Assembly: GCA_009760885.1 (NCBI GenBank)
Contig: CM019693.1
Span: 42,247,433 to 42,311,432 of the forward strand
Length of the DNA: 64,000 nt
Reading direction: 5' to 3'
Source of the DNA: Achatina immaculata
Taxonomy: Eukaryota > Mollusca > Gastropoda > Stylommatophora > Achatinidae
The notes under the pieces were generated by a model. It did not search any database and was not told the DNA's origin. It saw only the letters and a program-made list of their open reading frames with translations. The position numbers were made by a program, and so were the translations under genes. Of this stretch, positions 10,609 through 21,173 are shown piece after piece. The stretch's first letter is position 1. Every line of letters begins with the position of its first letter.

Positions 10609-11330
10609 TTTACTTTATATATTATAGTTAACTTTTGTTGTGTTTTTTTTTACTTTATATATTCTAGTTACATTTTGTTGTTTGTGTTTTTACTTTGGAT
10701 ATTCCAGTTAAATTTTCTTGTGTGTCTTTATTTACTTTATATATTCTAGTTACATTTTTGTTGTTTGTGTTTTTTTTACTTTAAATATTCTAGTTACTTT
10801 TTGTTGTGTGTGTTTTTTACTTTGTATATTCTATGTACCTTTTATTGTGTGTGTGTTTTTTTTACTTTATTTATTCTAGTTACCTTTTCTTGTATGTGTT
10901 TTTTTTAATTTATATATTCTAGATACCTTTCGTTGCGTGTCTTTCTTTACTTTATATATAGTAGTTACTTTTTGTTGTGTGTTTTTTTACTGTGTATATT
11001 CTAGTTACTTTTTGTTGTGTGTTTTTTTACTGTGTATATTCTAGTTACCCTTTGATCTGTGTGTTTTTTCTTTATATATTCCAGTTACTTTTGTTGTGTG
11101 TGTTTTTTCAGTTTGTATATTCTAGTTATTTTTGTTGTGTGTATTTTTCTGATTTGTATGTTCTAGTCATCGTTTTTCTGAGCGTGTTCTTACTTTGTAT
11201 ATTTTTGTTACCTTTTTTGTGAGCGTGCTGTTACTTTGCATATTTTAGCTATCTTTTTTGTGAGGGTGTTTTTACTTTGTATATTCTAGTTACATTTGAT
11301 TGTGAGGGTATATTCTAGCATCCTTGTACG
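10609..11330. repeat. TATTCTAGTTAC minisatellite, main part
   Basis: Irregular units of roughly 40-50 bp: TTTGTATATTCTAGTTAC, T-run, GTTGTGTGTG, T-run, ACTT. Related arrays lie at 31995-32160, 34420-34575, 36425-36578 and 36975-37400. Confidence 0.88.
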
Positions 11331-11337
11331 TTTACAG

Positions 11338-12478
11338 ACTGGACAGTCACATAGCGTAGTGGTCAGACAACTTAATGTGGTTAGAAGCACCATTAGTCGC
11401 CTTTGGATACGATTTTAAGAAACTGGCTCAGTTGCAGACCGGCCACGCAGTGGAAAACCCATAATCACAACTCCTGCCGAAGACCGCTTCATACGTCTGC
11501 GTCACCTCAGGAATCGATTTGAATCTGCGTCCTCAACATTCCAGTCATTGACAGCAGCTCGTCGAATTTCAAATCAAACGGCCAGGAACCGGCTGCACGA
11601 CGCTGGTGTTTTGGGCTAGAAGACCCTACAGAGGTCCTCTTCTCATGGACCGGCATCGCCAGAACCGACTGCAGTGGGCAAACCAGCATCGTCAATGGAC
11701 CGTTGCGAATTATTGCGGAAGGGTTTGGTTTAGTGATGAGTCATTCTTCTGCTCCAGCGATCGATAGACGGAGAAGAGTTTACAGCAAAGCCCATGAGCG
11801 CTACGCCCAGAACTGCGTGGATGAGGCTCCTCCACATGGTGGTGAAGGTATACTGGTGTGGGGAACGATCAAATTCACGGGAAAAAGTGACCTGATGCAA
11901 ATTGAAGGACGCCTGAATGCCCACCGATACGTCGCTGAAATTCTTCGTCCTCACGTCCTTCCACTTCTGGCTACACCAGGGTCACTTTTCAGCAGGTTAA
12001 CCCTCGACCTCATGTGTCACAGCTCACCACCCAGTTCCTCGCTGACAACAACGTCCAGACCATTCTGTGGCCATCCATGTCATCAGACATGAACGCAACA
12101 GACAAGTCTGCCAACGAGACGTAGCGCCAACCAGTCTCCTCCGGCAGTTGTATCTTGCACTGCGGGAAGAGTGGGTAGCCATCTCACAACATCAGATCCA
12201 ACGACTAATCGGATCCATGTCAAGGAGATTCCGTTTTCTGATACAGGCCAGAGGAGGCCATACACTTTACTGAAACGAGGGCCTCAGTCTCAAAGAATAA
12301 AAGTCCAAACAAAATTTAATGGACATCATTTCATTGTTAAAGTCTTAAAGTTTCTTCATGCCAAGATTGAAACATTAATTCAGTAAAATAAAATGTTGAT
12401 ACAAGTTTGAAATTTGGTGTCCATTACAACTACAGTAGAGTTGCGTTTCTTTTTTTTTTAACAGTATAGCAACAAAAA
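11338..12478 (+). pseudogene. Tc1-like DNA transposon, dead transposase
   Basis: Piecing frames by eye shows a Tc1-family transposase: second HTH with STISRLW then ETGSVADRPRSGKP, the HLRNRF and ARRISNQTARNRL region, WFSDES with the first catalytic Asp, ILVWGTI, EILRPHVLP, a corrupted second-Asp motif (QQVNPRPH, Asp to Val), a corrupted third acidic motif and the usual ending ARGGHTLY (to 12273). The N-terminal 20 or so residues are missing, Gln is replaced by stop near 11414, and several frameshifts occur. 12420-12478 resembles a Tc1 terminal inverted repeat (GTAGAGTTGCGTTTCTTT then AACAGTATAG). The left terminal repeat is not recognisable. Cannot be active. Confidence 0.85.
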
Positions 12479-12499
12479 TATAGTAATTCACGTCCTTCC

Positions 12500-12711
12500 T
12501 GTCAGGTCCCAAGTAATCCACCTTCACATCTGTCCCAAGTAATCCACCTTCACATCTGTCCCAAGTAATCCACCTTCACATATGTCCCAAGTAATCCACC
12601 TTCATATCTGTCCCAAGTAATCCACCTTCATATCTGTTCCAAGTAATCCACCTTCATATCTGTTCCAAGTAATCCACCTTCACATCTGTTCCAAGTAATC
12701 CACCTTCATAT
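12500..12711. repeat. 26-bp minisatellite, left part
   Basis: Units of CCAAGTAATCCACCTTCATA followed by TCTGTT, continuing at 14024-14187 after the inserted (TTC)n element. Confidence 0.92.
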
Positions 12712-14023
12712 CTTCTTCTTCTTCTTCTTCTTCGTTCACTTCTACCACCAAAAACCGCACTGTGAACCTACTGAATTCACACATGTGGTCCTCGTTAGGT
12801 CCGGTGGTCCCCTGTGTGGTCCAAAATAGACCACATGAGTTCCACGAAGGACCACAAGGGGTTCAGAGTATCACAGTGCTTTAGCCTGTATTCTTGGTGG
12901 GTCTCGGAAGCGGGATTGCGTGACACCGTGGTTTTCATTGCACCAGTTTGGTCTAGGGTTGGACTTTCTCACCGGAAGACCTCGACGTGTTTGGAATATC
13001 AGTGCATCCCCGCTGGGTGAGAGGCGTTAGCCCACCCAGGACAGAGTTGGACTTTCTCACCGGAAAACCTCGACGTGTTATGAGATACCCGTGTATCACC
13101 GCCGGGTGAGAGGTGGTTGCCCATCCAGTCCAGGGTTGGACTTTCTCACCGGAAAACCTCAGCGTGATTAGGATACGCAGACATCCCCGCCGGGTGAGAG
13201 GTGGTTGCCTATCTAGACTTCCCTGGTCCAGTGTCTCCGACTTCAGCATTTTGCGGTCGTGGCCGCTACCCTTCCTAGTTGTGACCAGGATGGAGCTTTT
13301 GTCCAGGAGGACGAATCCTCGCCACTAGTGACTTCTACCCCTGGGTTGAGCCGGTTTAGGCATTTCCCAGTATGGGCATGTTTGGGACGGGACCGACCTC
13401 TAGGGCAGAGGTACTGTGACATTCATAGCCTTCAAGATTCACCCCTGGTATGAGCCGGTTTAGGCAAAATTCACCAGTATGGGTGTTTATCAGGCGTTAC
13501 CGACCTCTAGAGCGGAGGTGGCATGACATGTCTAGCCATCGAGTTCCACCCCTGGTGTGTGCCGGTTTAGGCATATTTCACCAGTGTAGGTGTATTTCGG
13601 ACGTAGGCGGCCTCTAGAGCAGAGGTGCCGTGGTATAGCTCTCGTAGCGATACTACTGGACATACCAGGTTAAACTTCACTTTCCACCACCTTTTCCCAT
13701 CGGCGCCGCACAGCAACCTTTATTTCCGCATTTACTTCCTTAACCGGGAGGAGCTTCACTCCACGCGCGGCATTTGAAAAGTCAAGCCAGCAGTGACTTA
13801 ACCTCTGGGACAAACCGGTTCATGCATTTCACACGATATGACTGCACTCAGGACGTGGCCGACCTCCAGACCAGAGGTGCCGTGATTTGACTGTTTGCTT
13901 CGCTTTATTCTTTCAACCACCTTTTCCGCAGTGATGCTGCGCGGCAACCTCATTTGCAAATTTCTTCATTGGCCGGGAAGAGCACCGCTCCACGCACGGC
14001 AGCTGAAGATCTCGCCAACAGCG
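12712..14023 (-). mobile_element. (TTC)n-headed non-coding retroposon-like element, copy 2
   Basis: 1312 bp inserted in the 26-bp array, flanked by ACCTTCATAT (12702-12711 and 14024-14033). Starts (TTC)n, GTTCACTTCTACCACC; ends TCTCGCCAACAGCG. Very similar along its whole length to copy 3 (17043-18355). Contains three 88-bp units (from about 12957) and three or more 106-bp units (from about 13337). A 98-codon minus frame (12953-13249) is kept in copy 3 but spans the 88-bp units and is probably not coding. No transposase or RT. Confidence 0.82.
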
Positions 14024-14187
14024 ACCTTCATATCTGTTCCAAGTAATCCACCTTCATATCTGTTCCAAGTTATCCACCTTCATATCTGTTCCAAGTTATC
14101 CACCTTCATATCTGTTCCAAGTAATCCACCTTCATATCTGTTCCAAGTAATCCACCTTCATATCTGTTCCAAGTAATCCACCTTCAG
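14024..14187. repeat. 26-bp minisatellite, right part
   Basis: Six further units of the array at 12500-12711. Confidence 0.92.
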
Positions 14188-15399
14188 ATCTGAAGTCAAG
14201 TCTGAAATCGTTGTAAGCAGTTTCAGACCGAGACTCAAGTGTAAAAGTTGATGAGAATGTCAAAAAGACGACTGTTGTTTTTTTTTTCTGGTTTTCACAT
14301 CAGTTTTAGCAAAAGTGACTTGACTCTGCAAGGACCTGAGATCTGGGAGATATGCACATGAAGACAGCAAAGCAAAATAAATAAAATTAACACAATACAT
14401 ACACGTTTGTTTACCATTTCATCATTTAGTCATTTCAGTTTTACACAATAATTAAAACCCATTAGCACAGAAAATAAGAAATGTATTTGGTGCAGTTTTC
14501 TTCTTCTTCTTCTTCTATCGCCCTAGAACTGCGACCTAGAGTTCTTTGCAATCGATACGATGAAGATGTTGAAGCACTGCACCGTGTCGGATTGGAAGCG
14601 AATTATGGCGGCTATTATTTATTTCAGCCCATGAGTGAAGCTATAAAAGTAGAGGGCGTGTAATACTTCTTTCTTGACTCCACCACCTTGAGGACTGTGG
14701 CGATCACTGCCCCGTTAATCAAGCCTAGACTGTTAGTGGGGGTACTGACGAAAGGGTGTCACATGGCCAGGCGCAAGCAGGTCATGCGTGGGTCGCTGAC
14801 TGGCAGGTCTGACAGCAACCACGGAAGAAAGCAAGGAGGGGTTGAGGAAATTAACCATGTGGTTTTTTCTTTGTATTATCCATCCTTCAAACTGTGCCAT
14901 ACTCTCTAAACTAACTATTTTCGTCTAACTCTCTAAACCTGAACCTGTCTCAATTCTATCTGCTGTTATATGAACATGTCACTGTGTCCTCTCAGCCTGG
15001 ATAATGGAAAGAGGAGGCCATGGAACTCAGTCCGGGTGCTGGAGTTACGGAGAAACTCGTCTCTTGGGTCTATTTCAGGTTTTAAAGCAAATCACTGTAA
15101 TCTTTTCTCTGTTCCTGATGAAGGCTCTACTTCGGCATCATCACAGCATCGGCTTCTTAGAACAATAACTTGATGTTATAAGGAGATGAAAACAAGGCCA
15201 GGTACCGTTATGATAGTATTTGGTCAAGGGCATCTAACCCCTGACATAACTCTAAATTATTGTTCCAGAGTTAGGCCCTTGCTTATTTTCTCTGTCAGAG
15301 TTCGTGATTTCCAAGTCGTTTTTGCACGTGGAAAGTAAGAGAGAGGAGAAAAATGTTGATTGTTGAGTGAGAAGATAGTTTAGTTCGGTCTGGCTGAGA
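14188..15399. other. Non-coding DNA, possibly another (TTC)n-ended retroposon
   Basis: No gene seen. At 14499-14517 a (TTC)n run is followed by TATCGCCCTAGAACTGCGAC, which resembles the reversed 3' end and tail of a LINE, but I could not find its other end or a coding frame. Confidence 0.4.
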
Positions 15400-15753
15400 A
15401 ATGTAGCCATGTTTAGTATGTGATAGTTGTTAGCCAGCTTGAATTCTTATGGCGCTATCCTAGTAACTTGGCTAGGTAGGTAGGTTTTTGATAATTGTTA
15501 GCCTGTTTGAATTCTTATAACTCTTATCTTAGTAACTTGGCTAGATAGTTAAGTTTGTAATAGTTGTTAGCCAGCTTGAAATCTTATGGCGCTATCTTAG
15601 TAACTTGGCTAGATAGTTAAATTTGTGATAGTTTTTAGCCAGTTTGAATTATTATGGCGCTATCTTAGTAACTTGGCTAGATAGTTAAGTATGTAATAGT
15701 TGTTGGCCAGCTTGAATTCTTATGGCGCTATCCTAGTAACTTGGTTAGATAAC
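15400..15753. repeat. About 68-bp minisatellite
   Basis: Five units of GATAGTTGTTAGCCAGCTTG, AATTCTTATGGCGCTATC, TTAGTAACTTGGCTAGATAG. The right end (TGGTTAGATAAC, 15742-15753) is the left target duplication of the next LINE. Confidence 0.85.
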
Positions 15754-15789
15754 TTATCTTATATCTTATCTTATATCCTTCCCGTGCCG

Positions 15790-17042
15790 TTAAACGTCAC
15801 ATAGGGCTCGCAAAGTAGTTCGCCAATTTTTCCTGTCTTCGGCGAGTCTTTCAACCTCATCAAAGGATTTTATGCCTGTTAATTTGGCCTCTCTTAATAA
15901 TGTCCTCTTCAGAGTTTCACGCGGTCTGCCTCTTTTTCTTCGGCCTGTTGTGTTCCACTTGATAGCTTCTTTTGGGATTCTCTGATCATTTCTTCTCATC
16001 AAGTGACCAACATATGTCCATCTCCTTTTCCTGATCACCCAAGAGACTGGTTGTTGTTCAGTCATCTGTCTTATCTCTGCATTGTTCTTGAATTCATTCC
16101 ACTTGATGTAGAGTATTTTCCTTAGGCATTTGTTTTCAAAGGAGTCTAATTTCTTTTCTATTTCTTTAGTTGTTTTTCCAGCTTTCGCGTGAATAAATGA
16201 GGGTGGATATTACATTTGAATTGAATAGTCTTAACCTGGTTTTTGTGCTTATAACTTTTGAATTCCATATGTTCTCAAGATTCTTGAAGATTGATGCTGC
16301 TTTTGAAATTCTGATCCTAACTTCCTTTCTAGTGTCACCATCCTGGTCTATGTAGCTGCCAAGGTATGCAAATTGATTGACTTCTTCAGTATCTGTCCCT
16401 TCTATGTGTATTTTTCCATTTTGATTGAGAGGAATTTTCATTATTTTTGTTTTGTCCTTGTTAATTTCAAGTCCTATTTTACTAGCCAGTGAAGACAGGC
16501 TATCTGTTTTTTCTTGCATGGAATTCACATTATTACTGATAAGAGTTATGTCATCAGCAAAATCAAGATCTTCTAGTTGGGTCCCATGTACCCAGTCAAT
16601 ACCTGTATTACCTGTGCAGCATTTTTTCATTATGAAATCTATTGTAATCCCAAAAAGTAAAGGAGACAGTATGCATCCTTGTTTCACACCTGTTTCAATC
16701 TGGAACCATTCACTCATCCCTTCTTCTGTCTTGACTGCACAAACATATCCATTGTATAAGTCCTTAATGATGTTGACAATTTTAGATGGTATTCCATATA
16801 GACATAAAATTCTCCATAATGAATATCTGTGTATGCTATCAAATGCCTTTTTAAAGTCTATGAAGTTCAGTATTAATGGTTTCTGCTTTTCAATATGTTC
16901 TTCAAGTACTATTCTGAGAGTAAAGATCTGGTTGAGACAGCTTCTTCCTTTTCGAAATCCTGCTTGTTCTTCTCTCATTGCAGTATCCACTATACCTTTG
17001 AGTCTATTCAAAATGACCTTGCAAAATACTTTTGACACAACT
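15790..17042 (-). pseudogene. LINE family 1 reverse transcriptase, C-terminal part
   Basis: Non-LTR reverse transcriptase: AGFRKGRSCLNQIFTLR (motif 2A region), FIDFKKAFDSI (first catalytic Asp), TGVKQGCILSPLLF (motif B), LDFADDITLIS (catalytic FADD box, in place of YADD), then EINKDKTKIM and YLGSYID. A one-base insertion in the A-run near 16175 breaks the frame at ESWKTTKE. The C-terminal GHLMRRNDQRIPKEAIKW segment with RKRGRPRETLKR and end ALCDV follows in another frame (15790-16065). Upstream the ORF is split by the nested element. Confidence 0.88.
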
Positions 17043-18355
17043 TCTTCTTCTTCTTCGTTCGCTTCTACCACCAAAACCGCACTGTGATCCTACTGAATTT
17101 ACACCTGTGGTCCTCGGTAGGTCCCGTGGTCTCCTGTGTGGTCCCCGAAAGGACCACACGAGATCCACGTGAGGACCACAAGAGGTCCAGAGTATCACAG
17201 GGCTTTAGCCTGTATTCTTGGTGGGTTTCAGAAGCGGGATTGCGTGACACCGTGGTTTTCATTCCACCAGTTTAGTCTAGGGTTGGACTTTCTCACCGGA
17301 AGACCTCCACGTGTTTAGGATATCAGTGCATCCCCGCTGGGTGAGAGGCGGTAGCCCACCCAGGCCAGAGTTGGACTTTCTCACCGGAAAACCTCGACGT
17401 GTTTTGAGATACCCGTGTATCACCGCCGGGTGAGAGGTGGTTGCCCATCCAGTCCAGAGTTGTACCTTCTCACCGGAAAACCTCAGCGTGATTAGGATAC
17501 GCAAACATCCCCGCCGGGTGAGAGGTGGTTGCCCATCTAGACTGCCCTGGTCCAGTGTCTCCGACTTCAGCATTTTGCGGTTGTGGCCGCTACCCTTCCT
17601 AGTTGTGACCAGGATGGAGCTTTTGTCCAGGAGGACGAATCCTCGTCACTAATGACTTCCACCCCTGGGTTGAGCCGGTTTAGGCATATTGTCCCAGTAT
17701 GGGCGTGTTTGGGACGTGACCGACCTCTAGAGCAGAGGTACTGTGACATGCATAGCCTTCAAGATTCACCCCTGGTGTGAGCCGGTTTAGGCAAAATTCA
17801 CCAGTATGGGTGTATATCAGGCGTGACCGACCTCTAAAGCGGAGGTGGCATGACATGTCTAGCCATCAAGTTCCACCCCTGGTGTGTGCCGGTTTAGGCA
17901 TATTTCACCAGTGTAGGTGTATTTCGGACGTAGCCGGCCTCTAGAGCAGAGGTGCCGTGGTATGTATAGCTCTCGTAGCGATACTACTGGACATACAGAT
18001 TAAACTTCACTTTATCCTTTTCACCACCACATCGGCACCGCACAGCAACCTTTATTTCTTTTCCGCATTTCTTACTTGACCGGGAGGAGCTTCACTCCAC
18101 GCGCGGCATTTGAAGAGTCTCGTTGTCTTAACCTCTGGGACAAGCCGGTTCATACATTTCACCCGATATGACTGCACTCAGGACGTGGCCGACCTCCAGA
18201 CCAGAGGTGCCGTGATTTGACTGTTTGCTTCGCTTTATCCTTTCTACCACCTTTTCCGCAGTGATACTGCGCGGCAACCTTATTTGTACCTTTCTTCACT
18301 GGCCGGGAGGAGCACCGCTCCACGCACGGCAACTGAAAAATCTCGCCAACAGCGG
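17043..18355 (-). mobile_element. (TTC)n-headed non-coding retroposon-like element, copy 3, nested in LINE
   Basis: 1313 bp with an 11-bp target duplication TTGACACAACT (17032-17042 and 18356-18366). Since the target is LINE coding sequence, not a repeat, this copy defines the element ends best: (TTC)n GTTCGCTTCTACCACC at left, AATCTCGCCAACAGCGG at right. On the minus strand it would start CCGCTGTTGGCGAGA and end in (GAA)n. Internal 88-bp units begin near 17283, 17371 and 17460, and 106-bp units near 17661, 17767 and 17874. The right-hand 250 bp (18100-18355) is non-repetitive and has a short minus frame in continuity with the LINE frame, by chance as far as I can tell. Family not recognised. 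Confidence 0.85.
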
Positions 18356-18366
18356 TTGACACAACT

Positions 18367-18888
18367 GATATTAAGGTTACTCCTCTCCAGTTGTTACAGT
18401 CACTAAGGTTGCCTTTTTTGTATTTTAACAATGATTCCTTTCTTCCAATTAGAAGGGACCTTTTCTTCTTTCCAAATCTTGTTAAACATTCTCTGTAGTT
18501 GTCTCATGTTGTCACTATTGATAGCTTTTAGCATTTCGGCTATTATTTCATCTTCACCTGCAGCTTTGTTGTTAGTCATTAAATTCACTGCTGTTTCAGT
18601 TTCATGCAATTTAATTTCACTTAGGTTGACATTTAGTTGTGGGGCTGGTAAGTCAGTTTCAAGGTTTAACAATTCTTTTGGGTGTGGTCGATTAAGTATT
18701 TCTTGGAAGTGTTCTGCCCATCTTTGCTTTTGGTCTTTGTTTGATATTAATAGTGTTCCAGTTTTGCTAAGGATTGGTCTTTCTTTAGATGTAATAGTAC
18801 CTGTTAGCCTCTTTTGTATGTTATATGAAGTTTTGCTGTCTCCTGTTTTTGCTGTTTTTCTGCCTCTTTCGCCATATTGTCTATGTAT
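18367..18888 (-). pseudogene. LINE family 1 ORF, pre-RT part
   Basis: Segment of the same LINE upstream of the nested insertion: QYIDNMAKEAEKQQKQETAK and LHITYKRG, a broken stretch, then LNLETDLPAPQLNVNLSEI (18403-18672) with EMLKAINSDNMRQLQRMFNK and NWKKGIIV, the linker and fingers region typical of RTE/CR1-type LINEs. Frame breaks between 18672 and 18804 show it is dead. Confidence 0.8.
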
Positions 18889-18900
18889 TGGCTAGATAAC

Positions 18901-19284
18901 AGCCAATAAATTAATTTTTTCTGAATGTTTTCTTTGAGAAATCGTTTCCATATATTTTCGTCGTCAGTCATTACCATCATCATCATCACTTTCACGCAAT
19001 AGAACGGATGTAAGTGTCAAGGTAGTGCAGTCTTTATGAATATATACAATGTGCCAATATGTGATCTTCCCGTATGTCCTGTAAAGTGAGTATCATTGCA
19101 GGGAGAGTTTCGTCCTCGTCTTCTGTCTGTATGTCAGTAATTTGTAGTCAGCACAACAGACAAGCAGCAGCATACAAGCAGAAGCAAAATAAGTCAACTA
19201 GAAGATTACACCACTCATTTATTTATTATGCTCTGTATTAAAAAGAGAATACGCTTTCACCGTATTTTGATCTGGTTATCATTA
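18901..19284. other. Non-coding DNA downstream of GPCR copy B
   Basis: No gene seen. TTTATT runs near 19218-19226 read AATAAA on the minus strand, about 370 bp after the GPCR stop, and could serve as its polyadenylation signal. Confidence 0.4.
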
Positions 19285-19352
19285 ATTCTACACTGGTTTC
19301 TACACTGGTTTCTACACTGGTTTCTACGCTGGTTTCTACACTGGTTTCTACA
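19285..19352. repeat. 12-bp minisatellite
   Basis: Six units of ACACTGGTTTCT, one with ACGCTGG. Confidence 0.85.
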
Positions 19353-19594
19353 CTGGTTATATTTGGGCAAACTACTGTGGCCTCCGATGTTGAACCTCTT
19401 CATCTAGCAAAACAAAATAGAAGATAACCAAACCTCTTGGTGATCACTTAAACTTATTTTATCAGAGCCCGGACGATCAGTCTAATCATCAGGGTCGAAG
19501 TGTCTTGACTTTACGTTATTTTCCAGTAATATTCGTAAAAGCTGATATATCGCTCAAAGGTTCCAAAAGGGCTTCCCTCTTATGATTGTGGTAA

Positions 19595-20656
19595 TTATTT
19601 GTTAAGTTTGCACAAAGATCTAAATTTAGAGTTGTAGTTGTAGTATATGAGAAAAGATACGCTAGAGTTTATCATTTGAATAATTTCCACCAGTATATAC
19701 AACACACCATAAATGTTTTTGTATGGACCTACAAGGGTGAATGTTGGTACTATCAGTCCAGTTATTGTCATGATGATCTTGGGAGTGTTGCTGACAACGT
19801 ACAGAAGTGACACCAGGGCGACTTGACGAACAACTTGGATCTCTTTCCGTCCTAGTTTGTTAGAGACTGAACTCTGATCTTTAGTGATGTCTTTCTGTTT
19901 TGGTGTCCAGATCTGGCCTTGTTGATCTTTTGAGTTTGTTGGGGGAGGCAAAAACGATTGATGGAATTTAGAAACTTGACGAAGACTATGAGTCAAGATA
20001 GAAAAACAAATACAAACAAGAATGTGTGTGACGGGTATAAGAAAAACATCTTTCACTCCCCAAAGAATATTCTTCACAATTTCTCTGTGTGGAGACAGCC
20101 ATAACTTTAAGCGAGTCGTGTTTGTAACTTTGTCCAGCTGCCATTTCATTCCCATGGTAGAAAGTACTGGTAAATAACTAACTACTGATATTGCAGAAAA
20201 TGCTGACATAATCCACAAAGATCTTTTCCTCGTGAATGCATCCTTAAAATACAGTGGTTTGAACACACAAAGACACCGGACAAGAGCCAGGAAAGATGTA
20301 ATTAATATTACGTTTGTATATATTAAATTTCCAATGTTGCCCAAAAATATGATGATTCCATACAAATCAATGTAAAAAAACAAGGAGTACTGAGTTTTAG
20401 ACTCTATGAGCCATATTTCCGTAGAAAATTGAAGGGCCAACAAGACAACAATGTAACAAAGATCAGAACAGGACAGGACAAGAAATGACACTGTAACCCC
20501 GTCCTTCACCCCCATGGCTATAAATGTTCGAACGTTTGTCAAGTTTCCAGCCAGGCCTAAGATTCCAATTATTAAACCGGACGCACACAAGATGTTCTGA
20601 CCGAGGTTATACTGTGCATCGGACAGCAAATCTTTGACCACGGCGGTTGAAGACAT
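19595..20656 (-). CDS. Rhodopsin-like GPCR, copy B (complete)
   Basis: 353-residue single-exon receptor. Seven hydrophobic segments at roughly 22-45, 56-78, 98-125, 147-167, 200-222, 275-300 and 315-339. Class A marks: GN at 37-38, SDL at 64-66 (TM2 Asp), Pro at 208 in TM5, NTP at 290-292 in TM6, NSSVSFLIYY at 330-339 standing for NPxxY. DRY is replaced by VRC at 126-128. One N-glycosylation sequon (NTT, 179-181) lies in the second outer loop. The third inner loop is long and basic and ends KLGRKEIQVVRQ. There is no signal peptide. I infer an orphan receptor of a lineage-expanded invertebrate family, chemosensory or peptide-like. ATG at 20656 is chosen because both copies share it and homology in the expected N-terminus starts there. 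Tandem paralogue of 1-1056. Confidence 0.92.
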   Translation of the reverse strand: MSSTAVVKDLLSDAQYNLGQNILCASGLIIGILGLAGNLTNVRTFIAMGVKDGVTVSFLVLSCSDLCYIVVLLALQFSTEIWLIESKTQYSLFFYIDLYGIIIFLGNIGNLIYTNVILITSFLALVRCLCVFKPLYFKDAFTRKRSLWIMSAFSAISVVSYLPVLSTMGMKWQLDKVTNTTRLKLWLSPHREIVKNILWGVKDVFLIPVTHILVCICFSILTHSLRQVSKFHQSFLPPPTNSKDQQGQIWTPKQKDITKDQSSVSNKLGRKEIQVVRQVALVSLLYVVSNTPKIIMTITGLIVPTFTLVGPYKNIYGVLYILVEIIQMINSSVSFLIYYNYNSKFRSLCKLNK

Positions 20657-21173
20657 TTCTTTCAGTCCAAATTTGTGAGAAAAGCTTCTTAATTGTTCTT
20701 AGACTTCCTCTTCGCTAGAAATTCTTCTCTTTGTTTATGTGTTTATTTACATTTTTGCAACAGTGTAGTTTTGTTTAGTGATTACTCTTGTAGCTATATC
20801 GTACCTCGCAGAGGTCCTGCTTTCTGTTGCGTTTAAACTTTCTTCTTCTCTGATTTATTGAAGTCTTTACTACAGGGAGCTACATTTACAGAATTTCTGA
20901 AGCATTGAAGATCTTAATCTTTTTTCCCGTGGCTGCGATATGTTTTCTTATACCAACGATTATGCAAAGTGGAGAAATACTATTGGAAAGTTGATGTATT
21001 CTGTCAGGGCATATCTTGATGTTGATTGTTTTGTAAAGATGCCTACTGACCTACTCCAGGCATGTCTTCAGTGATCTCCAGCTTAAATACTCATTTCGCA
21101 GATATTATCAGGTAACATCTGTACTTGACGTTCTTGACAGGGACTATTCTTCAGTTAACCTGCAGATTAAATA
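20657..21173. other. Upstream flank of GPCR copy B
   Basis: Non-coding, matching 1057-1580 with indels. Contains the presumed promoter; no specific element identified. Confidence 0.6.

Larger units (their letters stand above)
15754..18888 (-). mobile_element. RTE-like LINE family 1, 5'-truncated, interrupted by a nested element
   Basis: Minus-strand non-LTR retrotransposon flanked by TGGTTAGATAAC (15742-15753) and TGGCTAGATAAC (18889-18900), one mismatch. The 3' end is on the left, with CCTTCCCGTGCCGTTAAACG and a (GATATAAGATAA)-type tail, a family signature also seen at 27478, 41570 and 48860. The 5' end starts inside the ORF at QYIDNMAKEAEK, so the endonuclease is lost. 17043-18355 is a later insertion. 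Confidence 0.88.

Noticed and set aside
12953..13249. 98-codon frame shared with 17277-17573
   Set aside because: Spans the 88-bp internal units of the (TTC)n-headed element; shared because the copies are similar, with no start context or domain.
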